Source: Streptomyces hainanensis (GTDB lineage Bacteria > Actinomycetota > Actinomycetes > Streptomycetales > Streptomycetaceae). Taken from it: DNA of 43,783 bases. The stretch spans positions 1 to 43,783 of the forward strand of contig NZ_SMKI01000003.1 in assembly GCF_004348415.1 (NCBI RefSeq), read 5' to 3'. This document shows positions 8,041 to 16,836 of the stretch, one piece after another. Each line of letters opens with the position of its first letter. The stretch's first letter is position 1. The notes below the pieces were generated by a model. The model saw only the letters and a list, made by a program, of their open reading frames with translations, did no database searches and was not told where the DNA came from. Made by a program: the position numbers and the translations under genes.

Positions 8041-10188
8041 TTGCCCGTCGGACCGCCGCCTCGCCGCGGCCTGAACGTCCTCGCCGCCTCCGGCGTCCTG
8101 CTCGTCCTGTTCACCGCGCAGTTCCTCGGCGCGCTGCTGCCCAACGCGCCGCTGCTGTGCGCCGCCGGCGCGGGCGGCCTCGGGTTCGAGCTGGCGCTGC
8201 GCCGCTGGCGGCCGGGGACCCTGTCCCCGCTCAACCGGCTGCGCTTCGACGAGACCGTCAGACAGCTGCTGCGCGACCTGCTGTCCGTGGTCGGCGTCGG
8301 GCATCTCGCGGACCTGGGCGGGGCCGCCGGGCTGCTGCTGGTCGGCGGGCTGCTCGCCTGCTACGCGGCCCACTTCCTGTGCCGGGCGGTCGGCGTGCTG
8401 GTGCGGCGGCAGCGCACGCTGCCGGTCCTCACCAGGAACGTCGACGCCGACGAGCTGCGGCTCTCGCCGGCCCCGCCGCGGCTGCTGACCAGCCCGATCC
8501 GCCGGGTCCCGCTGCTCTCGGCGCCGGCCACGGTCGGGCTGCTGGTCACGGCGGCGACCGGCGGGCCGGCGTGGGGGCTGCTGGGGGTGGGCGTCTCGTT
8601 GGCGCTGTTCTGCGGGGCGGCCGGCCGGCTGGCCACCTGGCTGCTGCCGGCGAAGCGGCCGCCCGCCCAGGAGGCGGTCCTCGAGTGGTTCAGGCGCTGG
8701 CTGGCCGAGTACCGGCCGGAGGTCGGCCTGTACTTCTCGGGTGGCTCGGGCACCGCCTACCAGGCCAACATGTGGCTCTCCACGATGGCGGCCCTCGACC
8801 GGCGGGCGCTGGTGGTGCTGCGGGAGCGGCCGATGCTCCAGCAGATCGCGGCCACCGACCTGCCGGTGGTGTGCCTGCCGCGGGTGGCCAACCTGATGCT
8901 GCTCGAACACTCCTCGCTCAAGGTGCTGATCCATCCGGCGAACGCGCCAAGGACGTCGCAGGTGCTGCGTATCCCCACCATCAAGCACGCGTTCGTCAAC
9001 CACGGCGAGAGCGACAAGCTGTCCAGCTGCAACCCGTACGCCAAGGTGTACGACGAGGTCTGGGTGGCGGGCCCGGCGGCGCGACGCCGGTACGCGCTGG
9101 CGGACGTCGGGGTCGACGACCGGGACGTGGTGGAGGTGGGCCGCCCGCAGCTGGCCCCGATCAGGCCGGCCGCGGGGCCGCCGCCGGCCAGGGGGCCGGT
9201 CACCGTGCTGTACGCGCCGACCTGGGAGGGCTGGACGGACGACCCGGGCAACACGTCGGTCATCCTGGCCGGCGAGCAGGTGGTCAGGGCGCTGCTGGCC
9301 GACCCGAGGGTGCGGCTGCTGTACAAGCCGCACCCGATGACGGGCACCGTCAACCGCGAGGCGGCCGCCGCGGACGCCCGCATCCGCGCGCTGATCGCGG
9401 CGTCGGCGCCGCCGCCGGCGGCGGCGGCGGCGGAGTCGGGCGGCGCCGCCGAGGACGGCGCGCCGGCCGCCGCGGCCGTGGCGGACGCCATGGCCGGGCC
9501 GATCGAGCCCGCGGAGCCGGCGTCGGTCTCCGACACCGCGGAGGCCGACGCCGCCGAGGACGGCCCGCCGGCCGACTCGACGTCGCGGCCGGTCGCCGCG
9601 GGCGACGGAGGCATGGTGCGGGTGGGCGCCGACGACCTGGAGCGGATGGGGGCGCAGGGCGCCCCGGCCGCCGGCCGGGCGGCGGGCGTGGCGGCGGCCG
9701 CCGAGACGTGGGCGGCGGCGTTCTGGGCCTCCCAGCCGGCCAGGGGGCACCTGGTGCTCACCGGCCCCCGGCCCGACATCTACAGCTGCTTCAACCAGGC
9801 CGACGTGCTGATCGCTGACGTGTCGAGCGTCGTCGCCGACCACCTGGCAAGCGCCAAGCCCTACGCCGTGGTCAACACCAGCGGGCTGCCGGCGGCGGAC
9901 TTCCGCGCCGCCAACCCCACGGTGCGGGCCGCGACCATCCTCGCCCCGGACGCGGCCGGCCTCGGCGAGCTGCTCGACAGCGTGGTCGACCCGACGCTCG
10001 ACCGGCTGGCGACGGCCCGCGCCGAGCTCACCGAGTACCTGCTCGGCCCGGCCGACCCGCCGTCGATCGTCCGGTTCCGGCGGGCCGTGGACGAGCTGTG
10101 CGCGGCGGCCGACGCCCGGCGGGCGCGGCAGGGGGAAACCGCTAGCCCGCCAGCCGAGCGGTCAGCCAGTCCCCGATCCGCCCGATGA
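8041..10188 (+). CDS. Membrane-anchored TagF-like glycosyl/glycerophosphotransferase, copy 1
   Basis: A 715-residue protein with several hydrophobic segments in its first ~210 residues and then a soluble transferase domain. Motifs include YFSGGSGTAYQANMW (about 230), KHAFVNHGESDKL (about 318), YAPTWEGWTDDPGNTS (about 392), YKPHP (about 428) and DVLIADVSSVVADHL (about 587); the last three match the CDP-glycerol glycerophosphotransferase pattern. It is a full-length paralogue of the minus-strand gene at 14755-16836. Residues 455-560 are an Ala/Gly/Pro-rich insertion with short GCC/GGC runs that is longer than in the paralogue. I prefer the TTG at 8041, with CGGGAG seven bases before it; a GTG at 7999 lacks a ribosome site. 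A role in wall-glycopolymer assembly is inferred. Confidence 0.82.
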   Translation: MPVGPPPRRGLNVLAASGVLLVLFTAQFLGALLPNAPLLCAAGAGGLGFELALRRWRPGTLSPLNRLRFDETVRQLLRDLLSVVGVGHLADLGGAAGLLLVGGLLACYAAHFLCRAVGVLVRRQRTLPVLTRNVDADELRLSPAPPRLLTSPIRRVPLLSAPATVGLLVTAATGGPAWGLLGVGVSLALFCGAAGRLATWLLPAKRPPAQEAVLEWFRRWLAEYRPEVGLYFSGGSGTAYQANMWLSTMAALDRRALVVLRERPMLQQIAATDLPVVCLPRVANLMLLEHSSLKVLIHPANAPRTSQVLRIPTIKHAFVNHGESDKLSSCNPYAKVYDEVWVAGPAARRRYALADVGVDDRDVVEVGRPQLAPIRPAAGPPPARGPVTVLYAPTWEGWTDDPGNTSVILAGEQVVRALLADPRVRLLYKPHPMTGTVNREAAAADARIRALIAASAPPPAAAAAESGGAAEDGAPAAAAVADAMAGPIEPAEPASVSDTAEADAAEDGPPADSTSRPVAAGDGGMVRVGADDLERMGAQGAPAAGRAAGVAAAAETWAAAFWASQPARGHLVLTGPRPDIYSCFNQADVLIADVSSVVADHLASAKPYAVVNTSGLPAADFRAANPTVRAATILAPDAAGLGELLDSVVDPTLDRLATARAELTEYLLGPADPPSIVRFRRAVDELCAAADARRARQGETASPPAERSASPRSAR

Positions 10189-10738
10189 CGGGGGGCTCGG
10201 GCGCCGCCAGTCCGTGGGCCCCGGGCACCTCGACCAGCTCGGTGCCGGCCGGGAACTCGCCGGGACGGCCGAAGGGGTCGGTGCCGCCCTGCACCACCAG
10301 CACCGGCACCCCGGCCCCGGTCAGCTCGTCGACCCGCGACTTCTCCGGCTTCCCCGGCGGATGGAGCGGGAACGACAACGCCAGCACGGCGCGCGCGCCC
10401 AGCGCCCGCGCCGTGCGGCAGGCCACCCGCGCCCCCGCGCTGCGTCCGCCCGCGAACACCGGAAGCCCCGGCTTCTCCAACGCCGGCCACAGCGCCTCCC
10501 AGGCCGTGTCCAACGTGCGCGGCGCCGGCGCCACCCGCTTCCCGGCCACCCGCCACGGCTGCTCGACCAGCGCCACGGTGATCCCCCTGGCCGGCAGCGC
10601 GCCCGCCAGCGCCTGGAGGTCGGCGCTCTCGACGCCGCCGCCCGCGCCGTGGCCGAGGGCGAGCACGGCCCGCGCCCCGGCGGCCGCGTGCCAGCTGATC
10701 CTGGCGTCTCCCGAGGGGGTGTGCACGGTTCTGGTCAT
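10142..10738 (-). CDS. Alpha/beta hydrolase, dienelactone-hydrolase-like
   Basis: A 198-residue single-domain hydrolase. GHGAGGG near residues 29-35 fits the oxyanion-hole loop, GGRSAGAR (about residues 94-101) carries the nucleophilic serine, GGTDPFG supplies the acid and PGAHGL the histidine. This layout is the KANL3/Tex30-like small alpha/beta hydrolase group; the substrate is unknown. The ATG at 10738 gives a normal start (MTRTVHTPSGDAR); a reading from 10780 would add residues with no homologous look. Its 3' end overlaps the convergent transferase gene by 47 bp, and it is divergent from the acyltransferase gene. Confidence 0.82.
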   Translation of the reverse strand: MTRTVHTPSGDARISWHAAAGARAVLALGHGAGGGVESADLQALAGALPARGITVALVEQPWRVAGKRVAPAPRTLDTAWEALWPALEKPGLPVFAGGRSAGARVACRTARALGARAVLALSFPLHPPGKPEKSRVDELTGAGVPVLVVQGGTDPFGRPGEFPAGTELVEVPGAHGLAAPEPPVIGRIGDWLTARLAG

Positions 10739-10815
10739 GCGCCCAGTCTGTGGCAGCGGAACGCCGCTCCCCCGCGCCACGCCTTAACGCCGGCTGACGC
10801 TAAGGTGCCGTACTG

Positions 10816-11895
10816 ATGAACGAGACGCGACAGCTCACGGGCACCCAGGAGACTCCCGCCGTACCGCGCCAGGCAGCGGACAGACCCAAGCAGCGGGACG
10901 CGTTCTTCGACAACGCCAAGTACCTGGCCATCGTCCTGGTGGCGATCGGCCACGCCTGGGAGCCGCTGCGCGGCGACTCACGCGTGGTCATGGCGCTCTA
11001 CCTGACGGTCTACACGTTCCACATGCCGGCGTTCATCGTCATCTCCGGCTACCTCTCCCGGAGTTTCGACGGCCGCGCCGACCGCGTGCAGCGGCTGGTC
11101 ACCGGCGTGCTCGTGCCCTACGTGGTCTTCCAGGTCGCCTACACGCTGTACCTGCGCCGCCTGGCCGACGACGACAGCACCTACGTCGGCTTCTTCGAGC
11201 CGCGCTGGCTGATGTGGTTCCTGCTGGCGCTGTTCATCTGGCGGCTGACCGTGCCGGTGTGGAAGGCGATCCGCTGGCCGCTGCCGGTGGCGCTGGCGCT
11301 CGCCGCCGTCGCCACCGCGTCGCCCACCCTCGGCGGCGACCTGCAGATCCAGCGGGTGCTGCAGTTCCTGCCGTTCTTCGTGCTCGGCCTGGTCCTGAGG
11401 CCCGAACACCTCCAGCTGGTGCGCCGCCGCGCCGTGCGGCTGCTGGCGCTGCCGGTCTTCGCCGGCGCGCTGCTGGTGGCGTACCTGGTGGCCGAGCGGA
11501 TGCCGTACCAGTGGCTCTACCACCGCGAGACGGCGCAGGAGCTGGGCGAGGCCTGGTGGGTCGGCGTCGCGATGTCCCTCGCCCTCTTCGGCTGCGCGGT
11601 GCTGCTGATCGGCGGCTTCTTCGCCCTGGTGCCCGGACGGCGCACCTGGTTCACGGTGCTGGGCGCGGGCACGATCTCCGGCTACCTGCTGCACGGCTTC
11701 CTGGTGAAGGCGGTCATCGAGTGGGGCTGGTACGACGGCGAGCCGATGAGCGGGATCCTCTTCTCGGTGCCGGTCACCACCGCGGTGGCCGCCGTGGTCA
11801 TCACCCTGCTGTGCACGCCGCCGGTGCGCCGGCTCTTCCGCCCGGTGATGGAACCGAAGCTCGACTGGGCCTTCCGCCGCCGCCCCACCGGCTGA
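10816..11895 (+). CDS. Acyltransferase-3 family membrane protein
   Basis: A 359-residue polytopic membrane protein with about ten hydrophobic helices. The N-terminal signature is typical of acyltransferase-3 proteins: RDAFFDNAKYLAIVLVAIGHAW, then TFHMPAFIVISGYLSRSF. The His in the first helix region (IGHAW) is the usual catalytic residue. Members move acetyl or other acyl groups onto extracellular polysaccharides, peptidoglycan or lipids. Its place within the wall-polymer cluster suggests that it decorates that polymer, but this is inference. The ATG has AAGGTG eight bases upstream. It is convergent with the TagF-like gene, with 45 bp between stops that hold a repeated GGCCGGCG pattern but no strong hairpin. 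Confidence 0.86.
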   Translation: MNETRQLTGTQETPAVPRQAADRPKQRDAFFDNAKYLAIVLVAIGHAWEPLRGDSRVVMALYLTVYTFHMPAFIVISGYLSRSFDGRADRVQRLVTGVLVPYVVFQVAYTLYLRRLADDDSTYVGFFEPRWLMWFLLALFIWRLTVPVWKAIRWPLPVALALAAVATASPTLGGDLQIQRVLQFLPFFVLGLVLRPEHLQLVRRRAVRLLALPVFAGALLVAYLVAERMPYQWLYHRETAQELGEAWWVGVAMSLALFGCAVLLIGGFFALVPGRRTWFTVLGAGTISGYLLHGFLVKAVIEWGWYDGEPMSGILFSVPVTTAVAAVVITLLCTPPVRRLFRPVMEPKLDWAFRRRPTG

Positions 11896-11940
11896 GCCGG
11901 CGGGCCGGCGGGCCGGCGGCGGAGGCCCCGGGTCAAGCCG

Positions 11941-14706
11941 CTACTTCATCCACTCCAGCATCTTGTCCACCACCCGGGCGGTGGACCGCCCGTCGGCGGG
12001 CTCGCAGAACTTGTCCACGAAGGCCGCGTACCGGTCCGCGTGCTCCTTGTGCACGACGTCCACGGTGCGGATGGCGTCGATCAGCTCGCCGTTCGTCCTG
12101 ACCAGCGGTCCCGGCGAGGTGCCGGTGAAGTCGAAGTAGAACCCGCGCAGGTCGTCCCGGTAGTGCTCCAGGTCGTAGGTGAAGAACAGGATCGGCCGGC
12201 CGGTGTGCGCGAAGTCGAACATCGACGACGAGTAGTCGGTGATCAGCACGTCGGAGACCAGGTACAGGTCCGAGATCTCCGCGTAGCTGGCGACGTCACG
12301 CACGAAGCCGTCCCGGGCGCCCGTGATGTTGTTGAGCATCTTGGGGTGCTTGCGGAACAGCAGCACATGGTCGTCGCCGAGCCGCCGCTCCAACTCCTCC
12401 AGGTCCAGCTGGAGGTCGAGCTTGAACTTCTTGCCGGTGCCGAACCGCTGGTCGTCACGCCAGGTGGGCGTGTAGAGCAGCACCTTCTTGCCCTCCGGCA
12501 GCCGCAGCGCCTTCCGCACCCGGGCCGCGACCTCCTCGCGGTCCTCGCGGTAGAAGACGTCGTTGCGCGGATACCCGTACTCGAGGATCTCGTTGGGGAA
12601 GCCGAAGGCGCTCCGCATGATCGGCGTGGTGAACGCGTTGGGCGACACCAGGTAGTCGAACTGCGAGAACCGGTCGGGCAGGGTGGCGATGTAGGCCGGG
12701 TTGGCCTTGGATGTGCCCAGCAGGTCGGCGCCCATCTTCTTCAGCGGCGTGCCGTGCCAGGTCTGGACGAACATCTGGTCGGTGCGGCGCTTGATCCACG
12801 ACGAGATCATCACGTTGGTGACCATGAACCGGCTGCGGGCCAGCGCCTCGTGCCACTCGGCGCTCTTCCACTCCACGGTGCGCATCCCCGGCGGAACGAC
12901 GGCCTGCTGGTCGTTGGTGCCCCAGATGTGCTCGACGTCGGCCCCGCGGCGCACCAGCTCCTCGTAGATGGCGCGCGGTGAGTCGGAGAACTGCCGGCCG
13001 TGGTAGCAGTTGTAGAAGACCGCGTTGCGCAGCGGCTGCTCGCGCTCCCTGACGTACAGCTCGCGGAGCCTGCGCTGCCGGTACTTGCCCCGGTCCTCCT
13101 CGCGCAGCGGGGAGCCGGCGGCCAGGAAGACCCGGTCGAAGAAGCGCCGCTCCAGGGAGTAGAGGCGGTTCGCGCCCTGGTGGTTCAGGGGCAGCTGGTC
13201 GACGAGGTCGCCGCGCAGCTTCACGGGGACGTCGTCGCTGTTCTCGGCCACGCCCTCGGGCCGGAAGGACAGGTACCAGCGCCCCTCCCGCAGCTGCTGC
13301 TCGCCGTCGTAGGACGCCATCCGGTCCGGGGTGATCCGCACCGTGAACCGGCCGTCGTGGCGCAGCTCGAAGGGCAGGTACTTCTCCTCGGAGTACTTGC
13401 CGTGCCGCAGCACGAGCTCCAGGCCCTCACCGTTGCCGGTGTAGGCGCCCTCCAGCACCAGCTCGCCCTCGTCCGTCCAGCGGAGCTGGTCGACGACGGC
13501 CTGTCGGCCGCGGTCGTGCAGCTTGAGCAGCCCGGGGCCGTCGGTGGTGACGGCGATCTCCCGGCCGCCGGGGACCGGGTACTGGCCGGGCAGGAAGCCG
13601 TCGCGCACGGTGGCGCGGCGGGTGTCGCCGTCCGGGAACTCCAGGGTGGCGATGAAGTCCTTGGTCGCCTCGGACTCGGACTCGGCGACCGACAGGTCGG
13701 CGAGCGGGACGTCCACCAGCACGTCGCCGGTGGCCGACTCGGTCACCTCGTACGCCCGGTCGAGGCCGCCGCCCTTCTGCGCGAGGCGCAGCCGGGCGGG
13801 CCGCCGGCCGGCGGTGGTGCCGGGGACGTGCACGGTGAGCCGCAGCGCGTCGTCCACCTTGGTGTGACCGAGGATCTCGGCCTGCGGGGTGTCGACGGTC
13901 AGCTGCATCCGCTCCTCGGCGAAGCCCGCGACCAGCCGCACGCCGTCCGCCAGTTGCCGGGCCTGGGAGTGGCCGGCGCTGCCGATGTCGGTCTTGTTGG
14001 GCGAGCCGATCCGGACGACGCCGGGCGAGGGCAGGGCGAGCGTCAGCTGCCAGACCCCCGGCTGCCACTCCCCGCCCGACTTCAGCTTCCTGGGGTCGAT
14101 GACGACCTCGAAGCCGGACTCGTCGTAGCTGCGCAGCGCCTGCCCCGACTCGCGGGTGGCGCGCAGCTCCGTGCGGGACCTCACGCGCAGCGGGACCCGC
14201 CGCTTGGCGCCCTGCTGGCGCAGCCAGCCCATCCTGGGCAGCCGCACCCTGCTGTCGGCCGGCACGTTCTGCACGAAGGCGTAGCCGGTGACGACCAGCC
14301 GGCCGTCCCGCCACACCACCTCGGTGGCCTTCGCCTTCACCGGCAGCTCGCCGCGGCGCAGCCTGACCACGTCGGACGGCAGCGAGGACGAGTCGAGGCC
14401 GGGGATCTGCACCCGGGGGCGCAGCCTGCCGCCCACCGGGAACGAGGAGGCCCGGTACTCGCGCTCGAAGGCGAGGACCTTCAGCAGCTCCTTGAGCCGC
14501 CGCTCACGCGCCAGGTGCCACTTGACCCGCATCATCGGGGGCAGCTTGCGCAGCTTCCTGGCGTCGGCGGTCGCCAGGAACTCCCCCGCGGCCGTGAAGA
14601 ACTCCTCGCGCTTCTCGGCGCTGGCCTCGGGCAGCCAGTGCATGGCCTTCCGGAGCTCGGCCGGGATGAACTCTTCTGGTTTGGGTTGAGGCTTCTTGGG
14701 AGCCAC
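11941..14706 (-). CDS. TagF-like CDP-glycerol glycerophosphotransferase family protein
   Basis: A 921-residue protein. The C-terminal 360 residues are a Glyphos_transf domain with FVQTWHGTPLKKMG (about 647-660), LLYTPTWRDD (about 743), LLFRKHPKM (about 783) and DVLITDYSSSMFDFA (about 820). These are the hallmark motifs of wall teichoic acid polymerases, which extend poly(polyol-phosphate) chains from CDP-activated polyols at the inner membrane face. The N-terminal 550 residues are mainly beta-rich and of unclear role, and no membrane helix is obvious. The GTG at 14706 has AGGAAGG seven bases upstream. It follows the second membrane transferase by 48 bp on the same strand and is probably read with it. 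The position matches S. coelicolor SCO2590, a spore-wall-linked transferase as I recall. Confidence 0.87.
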   Translation of the reverse strand: MAPKKPQPKPEEFIPAELRKAMHWLPEASAEKREEFFTAAGEFLATADARKLRKLPPMMRVKWHLARERRLKELLKVLAFEREYRASSFPVGGRLRPRVQIPGLDSSSLPSDVVRLRRGELPVKAKATEVVWRDGRLVVTGYAFVQNVPADSRVRLPRMGWLRQQGAKRRVPLRVRSRTELRATRESGQALRSYDESGFEVVIDPRKLKSGGEWQPGVWQLTLALPSPGVVRIGSPNKTDIGSAGHSQARQLADGVRLVAGFAEERMQLTVDTPQAEILGHTKVDDALRLTVHVPGTTAGRRPARLRLAQKGGGLDRAYEVTESATGDVLVDVPLADLSVAESESEATKDFIATLEFPDGDTRRATVRDGFLPGQYPVPGGREIAVTTDGPGLLKLHDRGRQAVVDQLRWTDEGELVLEGAYTGNGEGLELVLRHGKYSEEKYLPFELRHDGRFTVRITPDRMASYDGEQQLREGRWYLSFRPEGVAENSDDVPVKLRGDLVDQLPLNHQGANRLYSLERRFFDRVFLAAGSPLREEDRGKYRQRRLRELYVREREQPLRNAVFYNCYHGRQFSDSPRAIYEELVRRGADVEHIWGTNDQQAVVPPGMRTVEWKSAEWHEALARSRFMVTNVMISSWIKRRTDQMFVQTWHGTPLKKMGADLLGTSKANPAYIATLPDRFSQFDYLVSPNAFTTPIMRSAFGFPNEILEYGYPRNDVFYREDREEVAARVRKALRLPEGKKVLLYTPTWRDDQRFGTGKKFKLDLQLDLEELERRLGDDHVLLFRKHPKMLNNITGARDGFVRDVASYAEISDLYLVSDVLITDYSSSMFDFAHTGRPILFFTYDLEHYRDDLRGFYFDFTGTSPGPLVRTNGELIDAIRTVDVVHKEHADRYAAFVDKFCEPADGRSTARVVDKMLEWMK

Positions 14707-14754
14707 GGGGGCAGCCTTCCTGGTGTCGGTACGGTACGGGTCGGAAAGCCGGGG

Positions 14755-16836
14755 TCAGACGGCTCCGGTGTTGACCCCGTCGGGCCTGGGCGAGGCGGTG
14801 GCCTCGCGTGCTTCGGGCGACGTCGCCTCCTGGGCCAGGTTGCGCGCCTCGGCCTTGGTGGCCAGGTCCCTGACGGCCGCCGCGAAGCGTTCCTGGGAGG
14901 GCGGCTCGTCGGGCCCCAGCAGGTAGTCCCTGAGCTCGGTGCGGGCGGCGGCCAGCGGGTCGGCGGGGGCGTGGGCGGCGTCGAGGAGCCGGTCGATCCC
15001 GGTGGCCTCGTTGGTCAGGACGACGGCGGCCCGCACGGCGGTGTTCTGCCGCTTGAACTCGTCCTCGCCGAGGCCGGCCGAGTCGGTGACGGCGTACGGC
15101 TTGCCGCTGGCGATCCAGTCGGACACCACGCTGGAGATGTCCGACACCAGGGCGTCGGACTCGTTGAAGCAGTCGAAGAGCCGCGGCTCGGGGCCGGTGA
15201 CGACCCGGTGCTGCCACCAGCCGAGCGCGCGCCAGTAGAGCTCGTTCCGCTCCGCCAGGCGCCGCTCCTCGCCGGCCGCCTGGTCGAGCGGGGTCTGGGC
15301 GTCGCGGGAGACGGAGGCGTCGTCCCAGCCGGCGGCCGGCGTGAGCGCCGCGCCGGCCGTGGCGAGCCCGTCGAGCGCGGCCTGGGCGCGCGCCCGCTCC
15401 TCGGCGGTGCGCTCGGCCTCGGCGGCGAAGCGCGGGTCTGCGGCGCGCCGGGCGGCGGCCTCCTCGATCAGGGCGACGATCCGGCGGTGCACGACGCCGG
15501 CCTCCCGGTCGCGGGTGCCGGTGAACGGGTGCGGCTTGTACAGCACCCGCACCGGGCGCTCGGACTCCAGCAGCCGCCGGACGATGTTCTCGCCGGCCAG
15601 CAGCAGGGAGGTGTTGCCCGGGTCGTCGGTCCAGCCCTCCCAGGTGGGGGCGTAGAGCACGGTCGGGACGTGGTCGGCGGACGGCTGCCCGGTGCCGGCG
15701 GTGATGCCGGCCAGCTGGGGGCGGCCCACCTCGACGATGTCCTCGTCGCGCACCCCGACGTCGGCCAGCGCGTACCGGTCGCGGCCGGCCCGGCCGGCGG
15801 TCCACACCTCGTCGTACGCCTTGGCGAAGGGGTTGATGCTGGCGATCTTGTCGCTGTCGCCGTGGCCGACGAAGACGTGCTTCATGGTGGGCACGCGCAG
15901 CAGGTGCAGGTTCTTGCCGACGTTGGCCGGGTAGAGGCCGACCCGCAGCGTGGAGAGGTCCATCTGCATCAGGTGGACGGCGCTCGGCACGCACAGCACG
16001 GGCAGGGTGGTGGTGGCGAGCCTGGCCATGATGGCGCGCTCGCGCAGGATGACGACGGGCCGCTCGTCGTCGAGCCGCTCCAGGGTCTCCAGCCACATGT
16101 TGACCTGGTAGGCGGAGTCCTTGGAGCCGGAGAAGTACAGCGCGACGGTCGGCCGGTGGGTGCGCAGCCACCCGTCGAACCACTCCAGGGTCCGCTCCGG
16201 GTCCGGGGGCAGCTTCCGGGCGCGGAAGAACGGCAGCAGCACCAGCAGGTAGCCGAGGACCAGCGCGATGGTGCCGGCGATGCCGGCGTAGCCGAGGGCG
16301 GCCTCGTCGGTGGCGGCGACGCCGAGCAGGCCGAGGAACATCGGCACCTCGGTGTGCAGCACCTTCTCCACGGCCCGGTAGGTGAGCCAGCGCGGCGGGC
16401 CGTCGGGCACCGGCAGCGTCGACAGGTCGATGTTGCGGGTGGTGATCGGCAGCCGCCGCTTCCGGCGCAGCACCATCACCAGGCCGGTGTGCGGGGCCTG
16501 CAGGCCGTAGAAGACGAGGAGGCCGGCGACGTAGAACACCGCCTCGTCGGCCAGCTCGGAGCGGATCAGCAGCAGGAGCAGCAGCAGCTGGCGGATCAGG
16601 AAGCGGATGGTGAGGCCGAGCCTCGCCTTGCCGAAGCGCACCAGCACGTAGGAACCGCGGCGGTGCAGGAAGTGGTCCCCGAGGTAGGAGCAGACCGCGG
16701 CGAAGGCGAAGCCGACGGCGGACGGCAGGAGCGCGGTGGCCAGCATCAGCGGGTAGCCGACCACCATCACCAGCGCCGCGACCAGCTCGGCGCCGGACGC
16801 CACCCCGACGAGGCGGCGGAGGAGTGCTCGGATCAT
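14755..16836 (-). CDS. Membrane-anchored TagF-like glycosyl/glycerophosphotransferase, copy 2
   Basis: A 693-residue protein with the same plan as copy 1: about five hydrophobic segments in the first ~215 residues, then YFSGSKDSAYQVNMW (about 232), KHVFVGHGDSDKI, YAPTWEGWTDDPGNTS (about 395), YKPHPFTGT and DALVSDISSVVSDWI. A charged Ala/Arg/Glu-rich segment replaces the Ala/Gly/Pro insertion of copy 1. The ATG overlaps the stop of the IspD-SDR fusion gene as ATGA, so translation is coupled to the enzyme that probably makes the activated precursor. The TagF-like gene follows, so precursor synthesis and two transferases form one transcription unit. Confidence 0.85.
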   Translation of the reverse strand: MIRALLRRLVGVASGAELVAALVMVVGYPLMLATALLPSAVGFAFAAVCSYLGDHFLHRRGSYVLVRFGKARLGLTIRFLIRQLLLLLLLIRSELADEAVFYVAGLLVFYGLQAPHTGLVMVLRRKRRLPITTRNIDLSTLPVPDGPPRWLTYRAVEKVLHTEVPMFLGLLGVAATDEAALGYAGIAGTIALVLGYLLVLLPFFRARKLPPDPERTLEWFDGWLRTHRPTVALYFSGSKDSAYQVNMWLETLERLDDERPVVILRERAIMARLATTTLPVLCVPSAVHLMQMDLSTLRVGLYPANVGKNLHLLRVPTMKHVFVGHGDSDKIASINPFAKAYDEVWTAGRAGRDRYALADVGVRDEDIVEVGRPQLAGITAGTGQPSADHVPTVLYAPTWEGWTDDPGNTSLLLAGENIVRRLLESERPVRVLYKPHPFTGTRDREAGVVHRRIVALIEEAAARRAADPRFAAEAERTAEERARAQAALDGLATAGAALTPAAGWDDASVSRDAQTPLDQAAGEERRLAERNELYWRALGWWQHRVVTGPEPRLFDCFNESDALVSDISSVVSDWIASGKPYAVTDSAGLGEDEFKRQNTAVRAAVVLTNEATGIDRLLDAAHAPADPLAAARTELRDYLLGPDEPPSQERFAAAVRDLATKAEARNLAQEATSPEAREATASPRPDGVNTGAV

